A stretch of DNA of 64,000 nucleotides from positions 21,351,242 to 21,415,241 of the forward strand of contig NC_066853.1 of NCBI RefSeq assembly GCF_001640805.2, read 5' to 3'. The notes under the pieces are model-generated. The model searched no databases. It saw only the letters and a program-made list of their open reading frames with translations, and was not told the DNA's origin. Each line of letters opens with the position of its first letter. Within the stretch, counting starts at the first letter, position 1. This stretch comes from Lates calcarifer. Taxonomy: Eukaryota > Chordata > Actinopteri > Centropomidae. The position numbers were made by a program, and so were the translations under genes. Shown one piece after another: positions 35,706 to 50,100 of this stretch.

Positions 35706-35850
35706 ATGGCTAATGCCTCCCCAGATCTGGACAACGCGGATGCCCAGCGCCAGCTCAACAACAACAACCGACCAATCAGCTCTGGGTTCTGGGAGACAGA
35801 GTGTACCAGCTCCAAGCTGTTCGAGTGCTCCCGCATCAAGGCCCTGGCAG
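35706..35850 (+). CDS. sptbn4: sptbn4 coding exon 1
   Basis: Acceptor TTTTAG at 35692, then 13 nt of 5'UTR, then ATG. Codes residues 1-48, ending [11 protein letters not shown]. Donor GCAG|GTCAGA. The start is supported by similarity of [10 protein letters not shown] to the mammalian N-terminus. Confidence 0.9.
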
Positions 35851-38800
35851 GTCAGAGGTCACACACAGATTGACACACGTTTGTATTCACATCCATACAG
35901 ACAAACACACTACAAACATTAGTAGGTGTGTTGATATAACAAGGCCATGGTTTTAGTGGTAAAGCAGTAGTTAAGTGGAAATAAAAATCCTCTTCCCAAA
36001 AAACACAGAAGACAAATTTCAGATTAAATGCTAATGCTGTGCTAATGCTAAATGATAATATTTCATTTGATATTGTACATTGTTATAATTATGTATATTG
36101 TGGGTGTATTTTTGTATTATGGTTTTATCAGGAATGGGATTGCTCCTCCCTGTCCCCTTCCCTTCATTGTAAAGTTGATTCCTTTATTTCTTGCAGATGA
36201 ACGAGATGCGGTGCAGAAGAAGACTTTTACCAAGTGGGTCAACTCGCATCTGGCCAGAGTGTCCTGTCGCATATCTGACCTGTACAACGACCTGAGAGAT
36301 GGATACATGCTTACCAGACTGCTGGAGGTCCTCAGCGGAGAGCTGCTGGTGAGAGAACACACACATGCACATAATGACAAATCATAATGGGCCTTGTATC
36401 AGTTAAGTAGTCTGAAGGGTATAAATGAAAGAAAGTACATGTCCCTAAACAATTCTCAAGGCTTTACCTCAAATGCTGCTTTAACTGTTTTTCTAAAATA
36501 AAATCCATATATTACATATTATATGTATGCTAATGCTAATGCTAATAATAAGGGCTTTGATATCAAAAGCAGTAATTCATCCCTCTGTCTTCCTCCAGCC
36601 GAGGCCTACTCGGGGTCGTATGCGGATCCACTGCCTGGAAAACGTTGACAAAGCCCTGCAGTTCCTCAAAGAACAGAGGGTTCACCTGGAAAATGTTGGT
36701 TCCCATGACATTGTGGATGGAAACCACCGCCTCACTCTGGGCCTTATCTGGACCATTATTCTACGCTTCCAGGTAAACACAGACACATATAAAACACATA
36801 GGTATTGTTAAACTTATTGTGTGACATCTTATCACCTAACCTTATATCTTTCCTTTGGCAGTGAGCAGAAAGTGATTTTCGTTTCCTGACATGTTATAGA
36901 TGACTTTTGTTATCAGTTTTCAATATCAACAGTGAGAAAACTGTGATTTTAGTCATTGTCATAACAACAAATAATCCTTAAGATTTCAGTCCTGGTTTAT
37001 TTGTTGACACCTATGGTTCCCGTGGTAACAGCAAGTGACAGCTAACACTAGGCACTAGACTAGGCTCCTTTTTTTCAGAAATACGACAGAGGAGCAGCTG
37101 CTATACCTGTTAACAGTGCAGCCAAACAAACTCATGTTGTTGTAGTCAGTCAGTAATAATTGCAGCTGTGATCTGACAGTAGTAGTTTTTCACAAAACAG
37201 AAGTTGGTTACCTTGCTGAGGAGTTAGAGGTGTGCAGGCTGTTGCCTTCAGCACTTAATCTAATAGCACACTGTGACTGGTTATTGTCGCCATGTTAATA
37301 ATTATTAATACAAACTTATTTGATGAGGAAAAATGCTAAAAATTACCATATTTTGTTTGGTGTTGTAGATGCATTTTTGATTAACTATCACTGTCAAAGC
37401 TAACCTTGTTAACAAATACATGTGACTGAACCCCCAGAAAGTAAAAAAAACAAAAAACAAAAACACACACACACACAATGAAAAACCTACAATATAGAGA
37501 GTTAATTACAGAATGTAAATGCATTGAATGGCCATTGCTGAAAATGTTGCCCATAGCCAGTATCTAAAAGGGAGTTAGTTTTCATGAAAATCTAAAAGAT
37601 TATATCTTCAAGTCCAGTTTTGGTCTGATATTGGCAGTATCACATGGGTGTTACCAGTAAATGAAAGTACATTAGATGGACTGACGCTCATGATTCTGCC
37701 TGTGAGGGGACCCAGGGTTAAATCTGAGCTTTTTTGTGAGGCACTGATTTACTGGCATGTGTTCCCATGCTACTCACTAAAGCACCAGGATGCTGCAATC
37801 AGCAGTAGCTTCATTTAGGATGAGCTGCCAGTGGTTCTGTTGGGGGGAGGTTGTCACGGCTGCAGCGTCATCAGTGTGCGACGGCGACAGCAGTGTTTGG
37901 TGGATAAAACCTGAATGTCACTCAGGGCTTAGCGGCCTAGAGGTAGCAGCCGCCTTCCAGTCTACTCTTCAACAAGGACACATACACTCACTCACACACA
38001 CACACACACAAACATATCCACACTGCACTCGCTCTCTCAGTATGTATCTGTCTATCTGTCTGTCTAGTCACACACATACCCATGTACTCACTCACTGACA
38101 TACACATACTATCACACAAACTCACACACACACGTACACAGGTTTCTAGGCCTTAGCAGCAGTGATACAGGATCAGTTCCTGCCATGTAAGTACAACAGA
38201 AGCCCAGAGCTCCTCCTTATTACGCTTCAGTGCTACAGTGTGGCCTCAGCACGAAATGCTTGTTTAGCATGTTACCCTTCTGTAACATTTACGGTGCCTA
38301 GCCCCTAGTAGCTGTCTCTTGGGACTAAGTATTGTCATGCTCGGGCCGGCTACCTAACACAAAGCACATTTAACAGCACTGCTAGCAGAATTAGCTCGTA
38401 GTATGTCAAGTGACCCACTGCAAGTCAGGCTAGTGAGTCAAAGAGGATGAATGTTGTGTGAGTGCAAGATGACCGACTGGTCTCATAATTTCACTGTAAA
38501 TGTTGAAAATAATTTATATGTGCTGTGGTTTTCACTGTTGAAACCTAGATCACGATGGATATTATTGACATGTAATTAAATCATAAAATGACACCACCCA
38601 AGTTTCAGAGAATCTGCATGACATGTTATCAGGTAACTAGTTCGGTTGTCTGTGCAGAAAAAACATACATATCTTTATTTTCAATAAAGCTGCCCCACAC
38701 CATTTGTTGTGTTTTGAGTCTGGCCAAGCAGCTGTAGCTGCACAGTTAAAACATAACACAGCAGTGTTAGCTGCCTGCAAACTTTGCTACCATTAGCTGT

Positions 38801-40007
38801 GAGCTTGGCTGTCGTCCTGCTCTCCTGCTCCCCAGAGCCACCAGTCGATGGCCTCTTCAATTTTGCATGCGTTGAGAAAGGAGAGCAGTGCAGGAGACTG
38901 ATGTTCAAGTGTGTGCGTGGGGGCGTGCACGCAAGAGTAATTATGAAAGAAGTGAGTATAGAGGGAAAGGATGGTTGGCTGATGGGAAACAGTAAGCAGA
39001 GATGTTGTGGTAAATAACGGCTGGGTGGGGCCTGACTTTGACATTCAGTCAGTGTTCACCATTTGTTATATGCGCTCAGTCAAGTTTCTGATTATTAACA
39101 AAAATAAGGTTAGAATAGAAGTCAGGTTCTTCGGTTTATGTACATTATAACACACTCTTTCCTGCTGTCCTTATCATTTGTCTCTGTTGACAAGCTGCAT
39201 TTTATGATCCTATTACTGCAGTTTTTACTGCTTATCATCATGCCAATCTTTCCTCACACCTGCTGTATTTGCCATTATCTAAGCAGACAGGTAAGTTTAA
39301 GAAAAAAATCTAATTTAGAATGAAAACTGTAGTGGGAGGTAAAACAAATACATGACTGTGAATAAAATAAATGACGACACCATGCAGTCCATTGAAAAAA
39401 GAAATTCACATGAAATTTAATTTGAATAAATTAGATTTATTCTGGTTATGTTTCAAGCTAGCAGTATAACCCAGTGCGCAAATCAGTCCAAATATACTAT
39501 ATTTGTATATACAAATAATGTGAAGATTAATTAAATAAATATGAAAATCATCAACTGCATTTTTAATGTCCCAATTAAATAAGAAAAGCTTACTTCTGTC
39601 TCACAACTCAGTCACATTTTATTTCCACTTAAGACCAAGAACATTTACTTTTGTGTACTGATCAGCTTTTGGCCAAGACACAGTTCATTTTATAGTTTGC
39701 AAGTGATCCAAGTTTTGGATTTTTGCCATTACATAATTGTTTTTAGCCTTAACTGTGATACTAACAGAGGGTATAGGGTCAATACCTTAATTTAACAGTA
39801 CTGCATTTAAGTGCTAAGAATAATGTCAGCCGGTTGGCAGGGGTTTAAGTTGTTCGAGTGGCCCCCAGTTATCTTTCCCCCTTGCACTTTGCCTCCTCTC
39901 ATCTCCGCCTCTTTTCCCTTTTCCTCCCTTCCTCTGTGGTGAAAGAGAGAATTTGCTTTGCCCAGTCAGCAGGTAGGACCAAACCACTGCAGTAACTGCA
40001 CACAGGC

Positions 40008-40060
<53 letters not shown>

Positions 40061-43000
40061 AGGGAGTGGATTTTGACAGGCAAGGGAAGGGGTAATCCTA
40101 ATGTATTTACAGAACCATACACAAATAATAATAGACTGTTATTATTTGCAAGTATAGTGTTGTATATGGTTGGCTGAGTGTCCTTGTGTTGTGTGCAGTG
40201 TACATGGGTGTGTGTGTGTGTGTGTTTATGTGTGTGTGCATGTACTTACCTAACACACTGTCAGCTCACTTGCTGTTTACAGTGAGTCTGAATTGAGACA
40301 CCTTGATCTAGCTTTTCTGTATATTTGACAAGATACACAGATTTCATTGTTGACATGGTCAAGATGTGGATTGTGTTCAATAGCAGAGATATGTTCCTCA
40401 AGTTTTATACAGTGTCTGAGTGTTTATCTGACACATTGTCTTAAGCTTCACAATGTTTTCTTTTCTAACTCTTTTTGAATTGTTGCAGTGAGACAACAAA
40501 CAACAGTGTCTAAGTGTCTTCCTTGTTTTCACCCACTAGGATCATTCATTCACACATATAATCATTACAATCTAGCAGTTGCTGTTGGATTGTAATGATT
40601 AAATTATTGATTATTTATTGTATTTACTGATTAATAATTTAATCCATCTGTATGTAAAAAATAGATATTAATTACTAACAAGTTACCAGCCTATTGTGAT
40701 GCCTCAGCAAGTGCTCGCCTCCTCTTAAGGATCATTTATCATTTATAGTGTTGGATTTGGGTAAAAAATAATGAGATTTGTAAAGATATACATATATGTG
40801 TATTTCATGCACATATAAGGGCCATTTGATAAATATCTATGCATGAGTTAATAAATCTTTTTCCATATTCAAATCTTTACAAAAGTTGATGCATTGTTTA
40901 TATATAAATCATAATGTCAGTGCTGCTGAAATAACCGCTAGTGCTAGTTTCAGTGTGTGTGTGTGTGTGTGAGTGTGTGTGTACACGCATAATGTTGTGC
41001 CTAACGACATGAGAGGCAGCTGATTCGTGGGTGTCAGGTCCCCAATTACCTTGGATCATGTCACTGTGATGTGATTGGCTGAATAGCTGTCACTGTCACC
41101 TATCATCACACATTGTAATTGCTCTGCGCCTCTTTGCACTGAGATCCTCTGCTCTTATTGCTCTTGTGTGTTTTCACTGTTAATTTTCTCTCGCTGTTTG
41201 TGTTCATTTATTATAAGAGTAGTGTGACTCTGACCTTTGCTCTTGACTGGTTGGACCTCTCTGATCTCTGTTTTTTGTTTGTTTTTTTGTTGTTGTCGTT
41301 CCTCTAAATGGCTGTTTACCCCATTGGAAAAAACAACTGAGCCAATCAGAGCCTTTATGGACAGGACTGAAATTGGGGACATTGCCATATTTTGTCACAT
41401 GGTTGCTATCACTTTAATCATTGATCTAACAACTGCGTCTGATCTTCTCTCATTCTCCTCTCCATATATATATATTATAGACACTCAATAGTTTCTCTGT
41501 AGTGGGAGGTAAATTGAGATACCGGACACTAAACAATCACTGGAAAGGTATAGTGTTGCATTGTGGGATTGTTAGCAGAAAGTGTTGTACATGGACACTT
41601 CTTTTCTTCCTGCATTGTGGGAACCATCAATACAGTGCACCATACAGTAAATAGTAAGTGATTCTATTTGCTAAACAAGAAACTAGTAGACACAGTCTTC
41701 AGTTAGGGACAGCTAAATACCTAAAATGTGAATGTATGTTCCTAAATAGAAAACACTGCAGTGCATTAAACTTTGTATCTGGTCTGTGAAATGAAAGGTG
41801 AAGGGTCTGTGCCACATTGTCCCTCCCATAAATGCTGAACTGTTGCTTTGCTGTGATCTTGTTCAGATCCAGGTGATCAAAATAGAGACAGAGGACAACA
41901 GAGAAACTCGCTCTGCCAAGGATGCCCTGCTGCTCTGGTGCCAGATGAAGACCGCAGGGTGAGCAGTGAAATAATAAAATAGAAACAGTGGATTTCGTGA
42001 TCATTTATATAATGTACCAAGTTGGTATGATAGTGTTAGAACGCTGGTTCTCCATGGTTTACATTTAAAGCAACAAAAGATTTCTCCACGTCCAGGTACC
42101 CTGAGGTCAATATCCAGAACTTCACCACTTGCTGGAGAGACGGCCTTGCCTTTAATGCCCTCATACACAGACACAGGTAAGTAGTATTTCTAACACATCT
42201 ATCTTGTTAGAAATTGGGAAATTTGGTGACGTGAGGCTGAGGCCAGTCCCAGCTGATACTGGGTGAGAAGACAGTCTATCACAGGGTTCACATATAGAAG
42301 CAAACAACTATTCACAATATAAGATTTAGATGTATTAAAAAAATGACCAAAAACAGCTGCAGCGACAGAACCAAAATGAATTCACATGCATTTACGTAGA
42401 CAAACAGGCAAAGATGGAATGGGAAGACATGCAACAGTTTTTTTTTTAGGATTAGAGCCATATGAACATGACAAATTGTGTTTCATCATGTTGCACCCTC
42501 CAGACCTGACCTGATAGAGTTCCACAAGCTGACACGATCCAATGCAACCCATAACCTCCAGCAAGCCTTCAACATCGCTGAGCAGCACCTGGGCCTCACC
42601 AAACTCCTGGACCCTGAGGGTGAGAGTGTTTGCCTGGTTTTGGGTTAATGTCAGTTAAACTATATTACATACAGAAATATCCAGAATAATGACATAAATT
42701 TATTTATTTATTTTTTTTGTTTTCATTAAGATAAATATTTACTCTGTGGCGCCACCACCTAATTACAATAGGTTAACTCCTCTGCTCTCTGTCTCCATCA
42801 CCTACCTGTGATACAGATGTGAACACAGAGAACCCAGACGAAAAGTCCATCATCACCTATGTGGTCTCCTACTATCACTACTTCTCCAAGATGAAAGCTC
42901 TTATTGTGGAAGGCAAGAGGGTTGGCAAGGTGATAAATACACTCTGCAGATTTACATGTAGATACTACATGTCCAATGCATAACAGCTGAGACGGTAGTT

Positions 43001-43911
43001 GAGCTGCCATTAATTTGAAAGTTGAGGACCAGCAGGACACAAGCCTCCTAACCGTTTTCTCTCTGTCTCTCCCAGGTACTAGACAACTGTATTGAGGCAG
43101 AGAAAATCATCAACCGCTATGAGGCTTTGGCATCAGATCTGCTGGACTGGATTGAGAAGACCATTGCGGTCATCAGCAACCAGAAGTTTGCTAACTCACT
43201 GACCGGAGTTCAGCAGCAGCTTCAGGCCTTCACAACCTACTGCACCATAGAGAAGCCAATCAAGTATGTTGTGGGAATTTTTAAAATGGCATCCTGATAT
43301 TTTGGTGCCATTTTTGCATCATTTATTACCTAGCACGCACAAACAAAACTATTCCTACATACACATGCATATGATTTCATGCCAACCCCCATATTGACAA
43401 CCATATATTTCATTAACACACTGCTTGTAAATACTACTGGCAACTTGACTGACTTTGGCTAAATACAGGCTCTTTAGTGCTGAAACAATTAGTCAATTAA
43501 TCAGTAAGTCCACACATAGAAAATATATTTACAACAGTTACATTGGTGGGTTAATCATTCCCAGCTCCTCAAATGTGAGAACTTTTTTTGATTAATAGAA
43601 AACATAATCAGTATATTCATTTTTCATGAAAATAATCATCATTTGCATTCCTTATGTTTTAATCAGCAATCAGTCAACATAAATACAGTCAGGTAGAGTC
43701 TGGACATTATGGTGCTACTGAATGCAAAATAATCAGAAAAATGTAATTAACATATTTCAGAGCATTCACCATTCAAAATAATATATTTATGATTTCTTCA
43801 AGCCTTATATTCCCTCCTGTGTGTTATTGTGAGTGTAGCAACTAACATCAGTACACCACTCCCTAATTTGACTTTCAGTGTCTTAGTGTCATTACATATG
43901 AATCTCACACA

Positions 43912-43946
<35 letters not shown>

Positions 43947-46513
43947 TTCTTTTTAAACAATTATTTTTGAATTTAAGTCTGATTAGGAGTGAAAAAGTGT
44001 GGAAGTCTATCATGTTTTTATATGTGTACATGCAGGCATGAGACACACTCTAACACAGAGCCACTCAGCCTTGAGCTTTTTGTCTTTGTGATGATACTCA
44101 AAAGTCAACACCTTTTCGTGATTGTCTAAGGGCTAAATGTCTAAGGACTAAACCTCTAGACCCATAACAACTAAACCCACAGAGTACGTAGTCAACTGGA
44201 GCTGAAACATGAAAACCTTTGAAATTTACTGCATAAGCTTTACCTGATAATGAATAGATTAATAATAAATATGAATAATTCTGATAATCAGATCAACAGA
44301 TGAATCGGCAAATATTTTTAATAACTGATTAATCAGTCATTTTGTCAAGAATGTTCAAAATGCCTAAAAATCTCTGGTTCCAGCCTCTCCAGTGGATTTG
44401 CTGTTTTTCTTTGTCATATATGATAATATACAGAAAATCTTAAGGTTTGAACCATTGGTTGGGCTAAACAAGACATATGCAGACATCACTTTGTACATTT
44501 TTAATAATTTCTGACAATTTATAGACAAGAAAATCAATGAAAATTATGAGACGATTAACCAGTAACTTCCAGCTATAGATGGCTTCCCTGTCAGAATAAA
44601 TTAGTTTTTCCCCGTGAACTGACACAAGAGCCCTTAAATTTATATCATATATTAACACCTTTCATAAATCAAGGTGTCTCAGTGTCTTTTATTTAAAAGG
44701 TAATTTTTTTTATCATGGGGAACTGCACTTGTTCAGAAAATGTCACCATGGCTTTGTAGCAGTAATAAACACCTAGGTGTTCATACAGTAGACTCCCCCT
44801 GAGTGATGAATTACAGTGACACAGGACAGCAGGTTAGCAGAATGAAAAGAGAAATTGCCCTTTACCCACAGTCCTCAGACCTCCTGGTCAGAAAGCATTC
44901 ACGCTGCCCTGTGTCCTTGATCAAGAGTCTGAGCGTCTCCTCTGACCTCAGTATTTTTTTTGAGTTTCTTTGGAACAAAGTTTTTAGTATTTTCAGTGTG
45001 TCCTACACAGGAAGGGACTATTGAAAGAGAGGAGGTCATATTGTGGAACAGTATCCCCAACTAAAGTTTTTTGTTTCCCACTCAGGTTTCAGGAGAAGGG
45101 GAATCTCGAGGTCCTTCTCTTCACCATCCAAAGCAAACTCAGAGCCAACAACCAGAAACCCTATGTGCCTCACGATGGGAAGCTCATCTCAGACATCAAC
45201 AAGGTCATACATCCGCCAGCTGTGTTGTTTTTGTTTTAAATGTAGTATTTCACTTTTTGATTTCCTGATCATCAACACTCTGCAGTCAAACTGAGTTTCC
45301 AAAGTTTTCATCTTACATCAACCAGTTCTATTTTCTGTTACGTCTGTTTCTCCATTTTATTACCACTATCAAACTTTTTTGTTTTCTTTTTGTGTCATTT
45401 TCTGTTCAGGCCTGGGAGAGACTGGAGAAGGCGGAGCACGAGAGGGGCGTGGCTCTGCGCAAGGAGCTGATTCGTCAGGAAAAGCTGGAGTTGTTGGCTC
45501 AGCGCTTTGACCATAAAACCACCATGAGACAAGCCTGGCTCAACGAAAATCAGCGACTTGTATCACAGGCAGGGAAACTCAGCTTAAAATTATGTTTCAG
45601 TGTCGTTCAACTCATTTAACCCTAAGCAGCTGTGATCCAGTTTTCTTTAGCATTCTCCTCTCAGTCCTCCCTTACTCTTTCCTCGGCTGCACATCTTTCA
45701 TTCTTCCATTTTTTTCTTTCTCTTTCTCCTTGTCTCCACCTTCAGGACAATTTTGGCTACGACCTACCAGCAGTCGAAGCAGCAATGAAGAAACACGAGG
45801 CCATCGAGGCGGACATAGCCTCGTATGAAGAACGAATTGGAGTGGTGGTGGAACTTGCAGCAGAGATGGAGGCGGAAGGATACTACGACATCCGGCGGAT
45901 CTTGGCACGCAAGGAGAACATCCTGGGGCAGTGGGGTCTACTGAAGGAACTGGTGGCAGGGAGGAGAACCCGTCTGGAGAAGAACCTGGCACTGCAGAAG
46001 ACTTTTCAGGACATGGTCTACATGATCGACTGGATGGAGGACACACAGGTAATGAAGGGTGTGTGAGAGGGAGAGAAAGAGAAAGACATCCCACCTGTAT
46101 AATCTGCAGTTAGATGAACAGTGTAAATGAAATGTGGAGAAAGAGTAAAGTCAGCATGGTTCAAGGAGTGACAATGGAAAGAAAAGATCCAGTAATTTAG
46201 AGTCATAGAAGAAAGAGAAGGAGCAGAAGTACGTGTCCATGTTTTTGATTTCTAAAAACAGATGAAGAGGGAGTAGAATAATATTGTAGAAATGAAATTA
46301 GTAAATAAAAAGATATTTCTGTTGTCCTCCTCTCCCTCCATCTCTTTGTCCCTCTCAGGTCCAGCTGTTGTCAAAGGACTTTGGGAAGCATCTTCTGGAG
46401 GTGGACGACCTGCTTCAGAAACACAGCCTGCAGGAAGCTGACATTGCTGTACAGGCTGAGAGGGTCGAGACCCTGAACACAGCTGCTCTGAAATTCACCA
46501 CGATAGAGGGTAT

Positions 46514-46545
<32 letters not shown>

Positions 46546-47097
46546 CTTTGCTGTTATTAGCTTTGTACGATATCAAAAGTTTCAAGGTTTCATTGTTAAA
46601 GCAGTTATCTCAGATGAAAGCAAATTAGCCTAGTACAACAAGATTTCCATTCTGCAACAGTTCCTTAAATATCTATTCAACTGCAGGATGCAGAATACTA
46701 AAGAATGTGAAAGATTAAAACTCAAATCCGTCAGTCAGAGCACTTAGAGTTTTTCGATTTAGGTATAAGGCCTCGATAAAATCTGCACAGTTACACCTTT
46801 ACAATATTAAACTGAATCTTTGTAAAGCTTCTAATGTTCAGTTTCTGTTAAGATTGTGTCTGAGAGTTGGCAACTGGACCTATTATTTGCATTATTCTAT
46901 ACAGGCTCAAGAGCCAACAATTGTTTTCTTTTCCCCAGTGCTTGTTATCTGTCATAGACTGACTAAATTAAACCAGGAAGTAAAGATCCTGTATTGATTT
47001 CATTTTGCTAACGGAAGATGTTCTCTGTTTGACCTTGACACAACAGGAAAATTGATTTTTGGAACTTGATATCAGTAAAGTGATCTGCTCAGTACAC

Positions 47098-47158
<61 letters not shown>

Positions 47159-50100
47159 TTTTAGTAGTCAAGTTCATAGTGCACTACTGTAATGAATGAA
47201 ATGCTGTACCTATTATGTATTTTTCCTTTCATGGGCATAAACCTCATTTTGTTGGCTCCCAGGTTACCAGCCGTGTGACCCGCAGGTGATCTGTAACCGT
47301 GTCAACCATGTCTCTTCTTGTCTGGAGGAGCTGAAACAACTGGCAGCTAAAAGACGAGCTGAGCTCGAGGAGTCGAGACAGCTGTGGGCCTTTTTTCAGG
47401 TAGGATGGTTCGACAGGTTGTGTTAAATGTTCCTAGCAGATCAAAGGGCCGTTATTACTATACCTGAAGCTTTGACTGGCTGTGGAAACCTGCACTTTTC
47501 ACACCTTTGTGATGTTGGAATTAGTGGGAGCTGCATGTAACAGTTTCTCTAAATTTATAAAACCTAAAACTTTTCTCTTAATGTCTCACTATGAATGTCT
47601 TCCAGTAGAGACTGTCTGGAAAAGTGCCATTATTATTGTATTTAAACAATTGTCCCATCTCCCCCCATCTCTGGGCCCGTTGGCTTTTTACTCTGCCTTT
47701 GAGTGTGGCTGTTCTGAACAGCTATAAACACTTTTGTCAAACTATCTATTTCTTAATAGCCATATTTATATATTTATTAATAACCCAGTTCACATTTGAA
47801 TGGGTGTCTGTCCTTGTGCTTGGATTTCCAAAGAATTAAATCTTAATAGTCTCAAATTTACCTTCAGCAGTGTTGAAGTTGTTTCTTTAAAAATATATTT
47901 TTGTTAATTCAGCACCTCAGTTTGTTACACAACACTGACAGGCTCATGTGTAAATATGGATTCATTCATTTATTATACCTTTATCAACCTCTATTTCTGG
48001 CCAAGGTTTTGCAACAACATTGTCAGGTCTTTAGCAGAGTGGCGTAAGCTCACTGATCAGAGTGAAGGTCAAACAGAAATGTCCACAGAAGAGGTAATAA
48101 ATCACACAACAAAATACTACAGTAACAGTGACATTTTGTTATGTGCATGAGAACAAAATGTTTTATAGTGGTGGAGCACTGCAGTGACATTTTGAGCTCC
48201 ACAACCATGGAGATTTGTTGTGTTTTACAGAATATCTGTAGTGCAATAGTTATGAATAATTAAACTGTCTCTCCAGTAGGCTGGGAGAGGAGGGTTAACA
48301 AGTATGATCAGATTAGGTATTCTCATGCAGTGGTACTAATCCTTAAACTGTCCTTTACTGTCTAATATTTTTAAGTACAACAGGTACAATCTTTTCATTT
48401 ATCATATGTCTGTCTTTGAGAATTTGTTGTGTGCATCATTTCCTCTCATTCAACAGTGTCAGACTGGGAATCTGCTCATCTCCTGAAAAAGCTGTTTCTC
48501 ACTTTGACAACACAGAGCTGATGAATAAGCTGAATAAGCTTTTAGAATTAACTATGAAAGTAATGAGTGTATAATGAGAATAGTGGATTTCTTAATCCAC
48601 AGAGTCATTGGTTCACACTGTTGAATCACTATTTATATCACATCACTGATTCATTTGGCTAATTCTCCATCTGCCATTTGTGAGAATTTGAGATGCATTT
48701 TAAGGATTAAAGCGAGGAGTGTTTTACATTTCTGACCTTTTTTCCTTTTATTTTCCTACTTGCCTGTATGTTTCTTTTTAATTTGTTTTCCGTTTACGTG
48801 TTAAAATGTAATCCTAGTTTGTCTGTTTGTTCTCCTGTTAGGAGCTGGAGGAGTCGGAGGCCTGGATCAGGGAGAAGAGCTCCATCCTGGGAGCTCAGGG
48901 TTATGGGAAGGACCTGAGCAGTGTACTGAGGTTACTTCAGAAACACAAGACTCTGGCTGGAGAACTGCTGGCTCACCGGTCGCTGCTGCAGGTGTGTGTG
49001 CGCATGTGTGTTTATGTTTTTATGTGTGTGTGAGCGAATCAGCACCTGCAGTACCCAGAGTTTCTGTTCTGAACTTCATGTACTTCAGTACACTTTAGCA
49101 ATAATACATTACTTTTTGAGCTCACCTACAAAAAACTTTTTTTTTTTTTTTTGAGTAGTGCAAATAGATTTTTTGTTGAAAAATATTTAATCTTGCCTCT
49201 TTTTGGTTTTGGAGTTTAATTAGAGGACAGTTTAAAGACAGTTTAAAGTAGCTGATTAATTCACACTTTATTATCATTATCTCCTTGAAAATACATACCA
49301 TTTTAATTTTTAGTATTTTTATATTATGAAAATGATGCCAAGTTCTCTGTGGTAGTGTAGAAGAGTTTTGGTCAGATCTCACAGGTGCAGCTTTATGCAG
49401 GGTAGATGTTGGAGCTAAAATATGCTGTCAGTTATATGAATCCCTGTATGTTGATACATATATGGTTCTTCACTACTGTTTCTTACAAAACACTTCTTGT
49501 ATCATGATAGTGTTTTGGTTTTGACCCCAGTACATGAAGTTGGTTTGGTGGCCACTTAATTCCAAGATCTCCTGCAAATAAAAGAAACACCACAGTTCTA
49601 CTTTTAAATACACATTAAAGATAAAATGTTGGCTACTTTACTACACCTAGTGTGAAATGATTGAGGGTAACACTGCTATCCCTCTATCCTGCCCCTCTCC
49701 TCCAGAACACCATGAAGCGAGGAAAGCAGATCCTGAGTGAGAAGAGCTTTGGCACAGCTGGGATCCAGGAGCGCATCATGGAGGTGAAGGGCGAGTGGAA
49801 GCGACTGGAGGACCAGGCGGCGCAACGTCTCGGCCACCTGCAGGAGGCTCTCAACTTTTTCCAGTTCTCCACGGAGACAGACGACTTGGTGGCCTGGCTG
49901 CAGGATGCTTACCGCCTGGTCTCCAGCGAAGACTTCGGACACGACGAGTACTCTACTCAGTCACTGCTCAAGAAACACAGAGGGGTCAGCGAGGCCGTCG
50001 ACAAACATCGTCTGCACGTGGTGGCGCTGCGCAAACACATGGTGGCACTTCCTCTGCAGTACCGTGAACAGGAGGTGGGTAGAGGGAGCAGGGTGAAGAT

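Larger units (their letters stand above)
36773..41866 (+). other. sptbn4: sptbn4 intron after coding exon 3
   Basis: A 5.1 kb intron with a (GA)n run, several GT/CA runs and no recognised gene. Open frames in it are simple-repeat or chance frames. Confidence 0.8.

Noticed and set aside
35391..35873. 160-codon plus-strand open frame that includes the sptbn4 start
   Set aside because: The part before 35693 is intronic (Cys-Val-rich GT-repeat translation) and lies behind a TTTTAG acceptor. The real start is the ATG at 35706.
37640..37720. Second B-box-like sequence (GGGTTAAATC), considered as a tRNA-derived element
   Set aside because: No A box and no SINE tail nearby.
45672..46094. 140-codon minus-strand open frame, Pro/Ser-rich
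   Set aside because: Antisense shadow of sptbn4 coding exon 11, whose frame is supported by family similarity.
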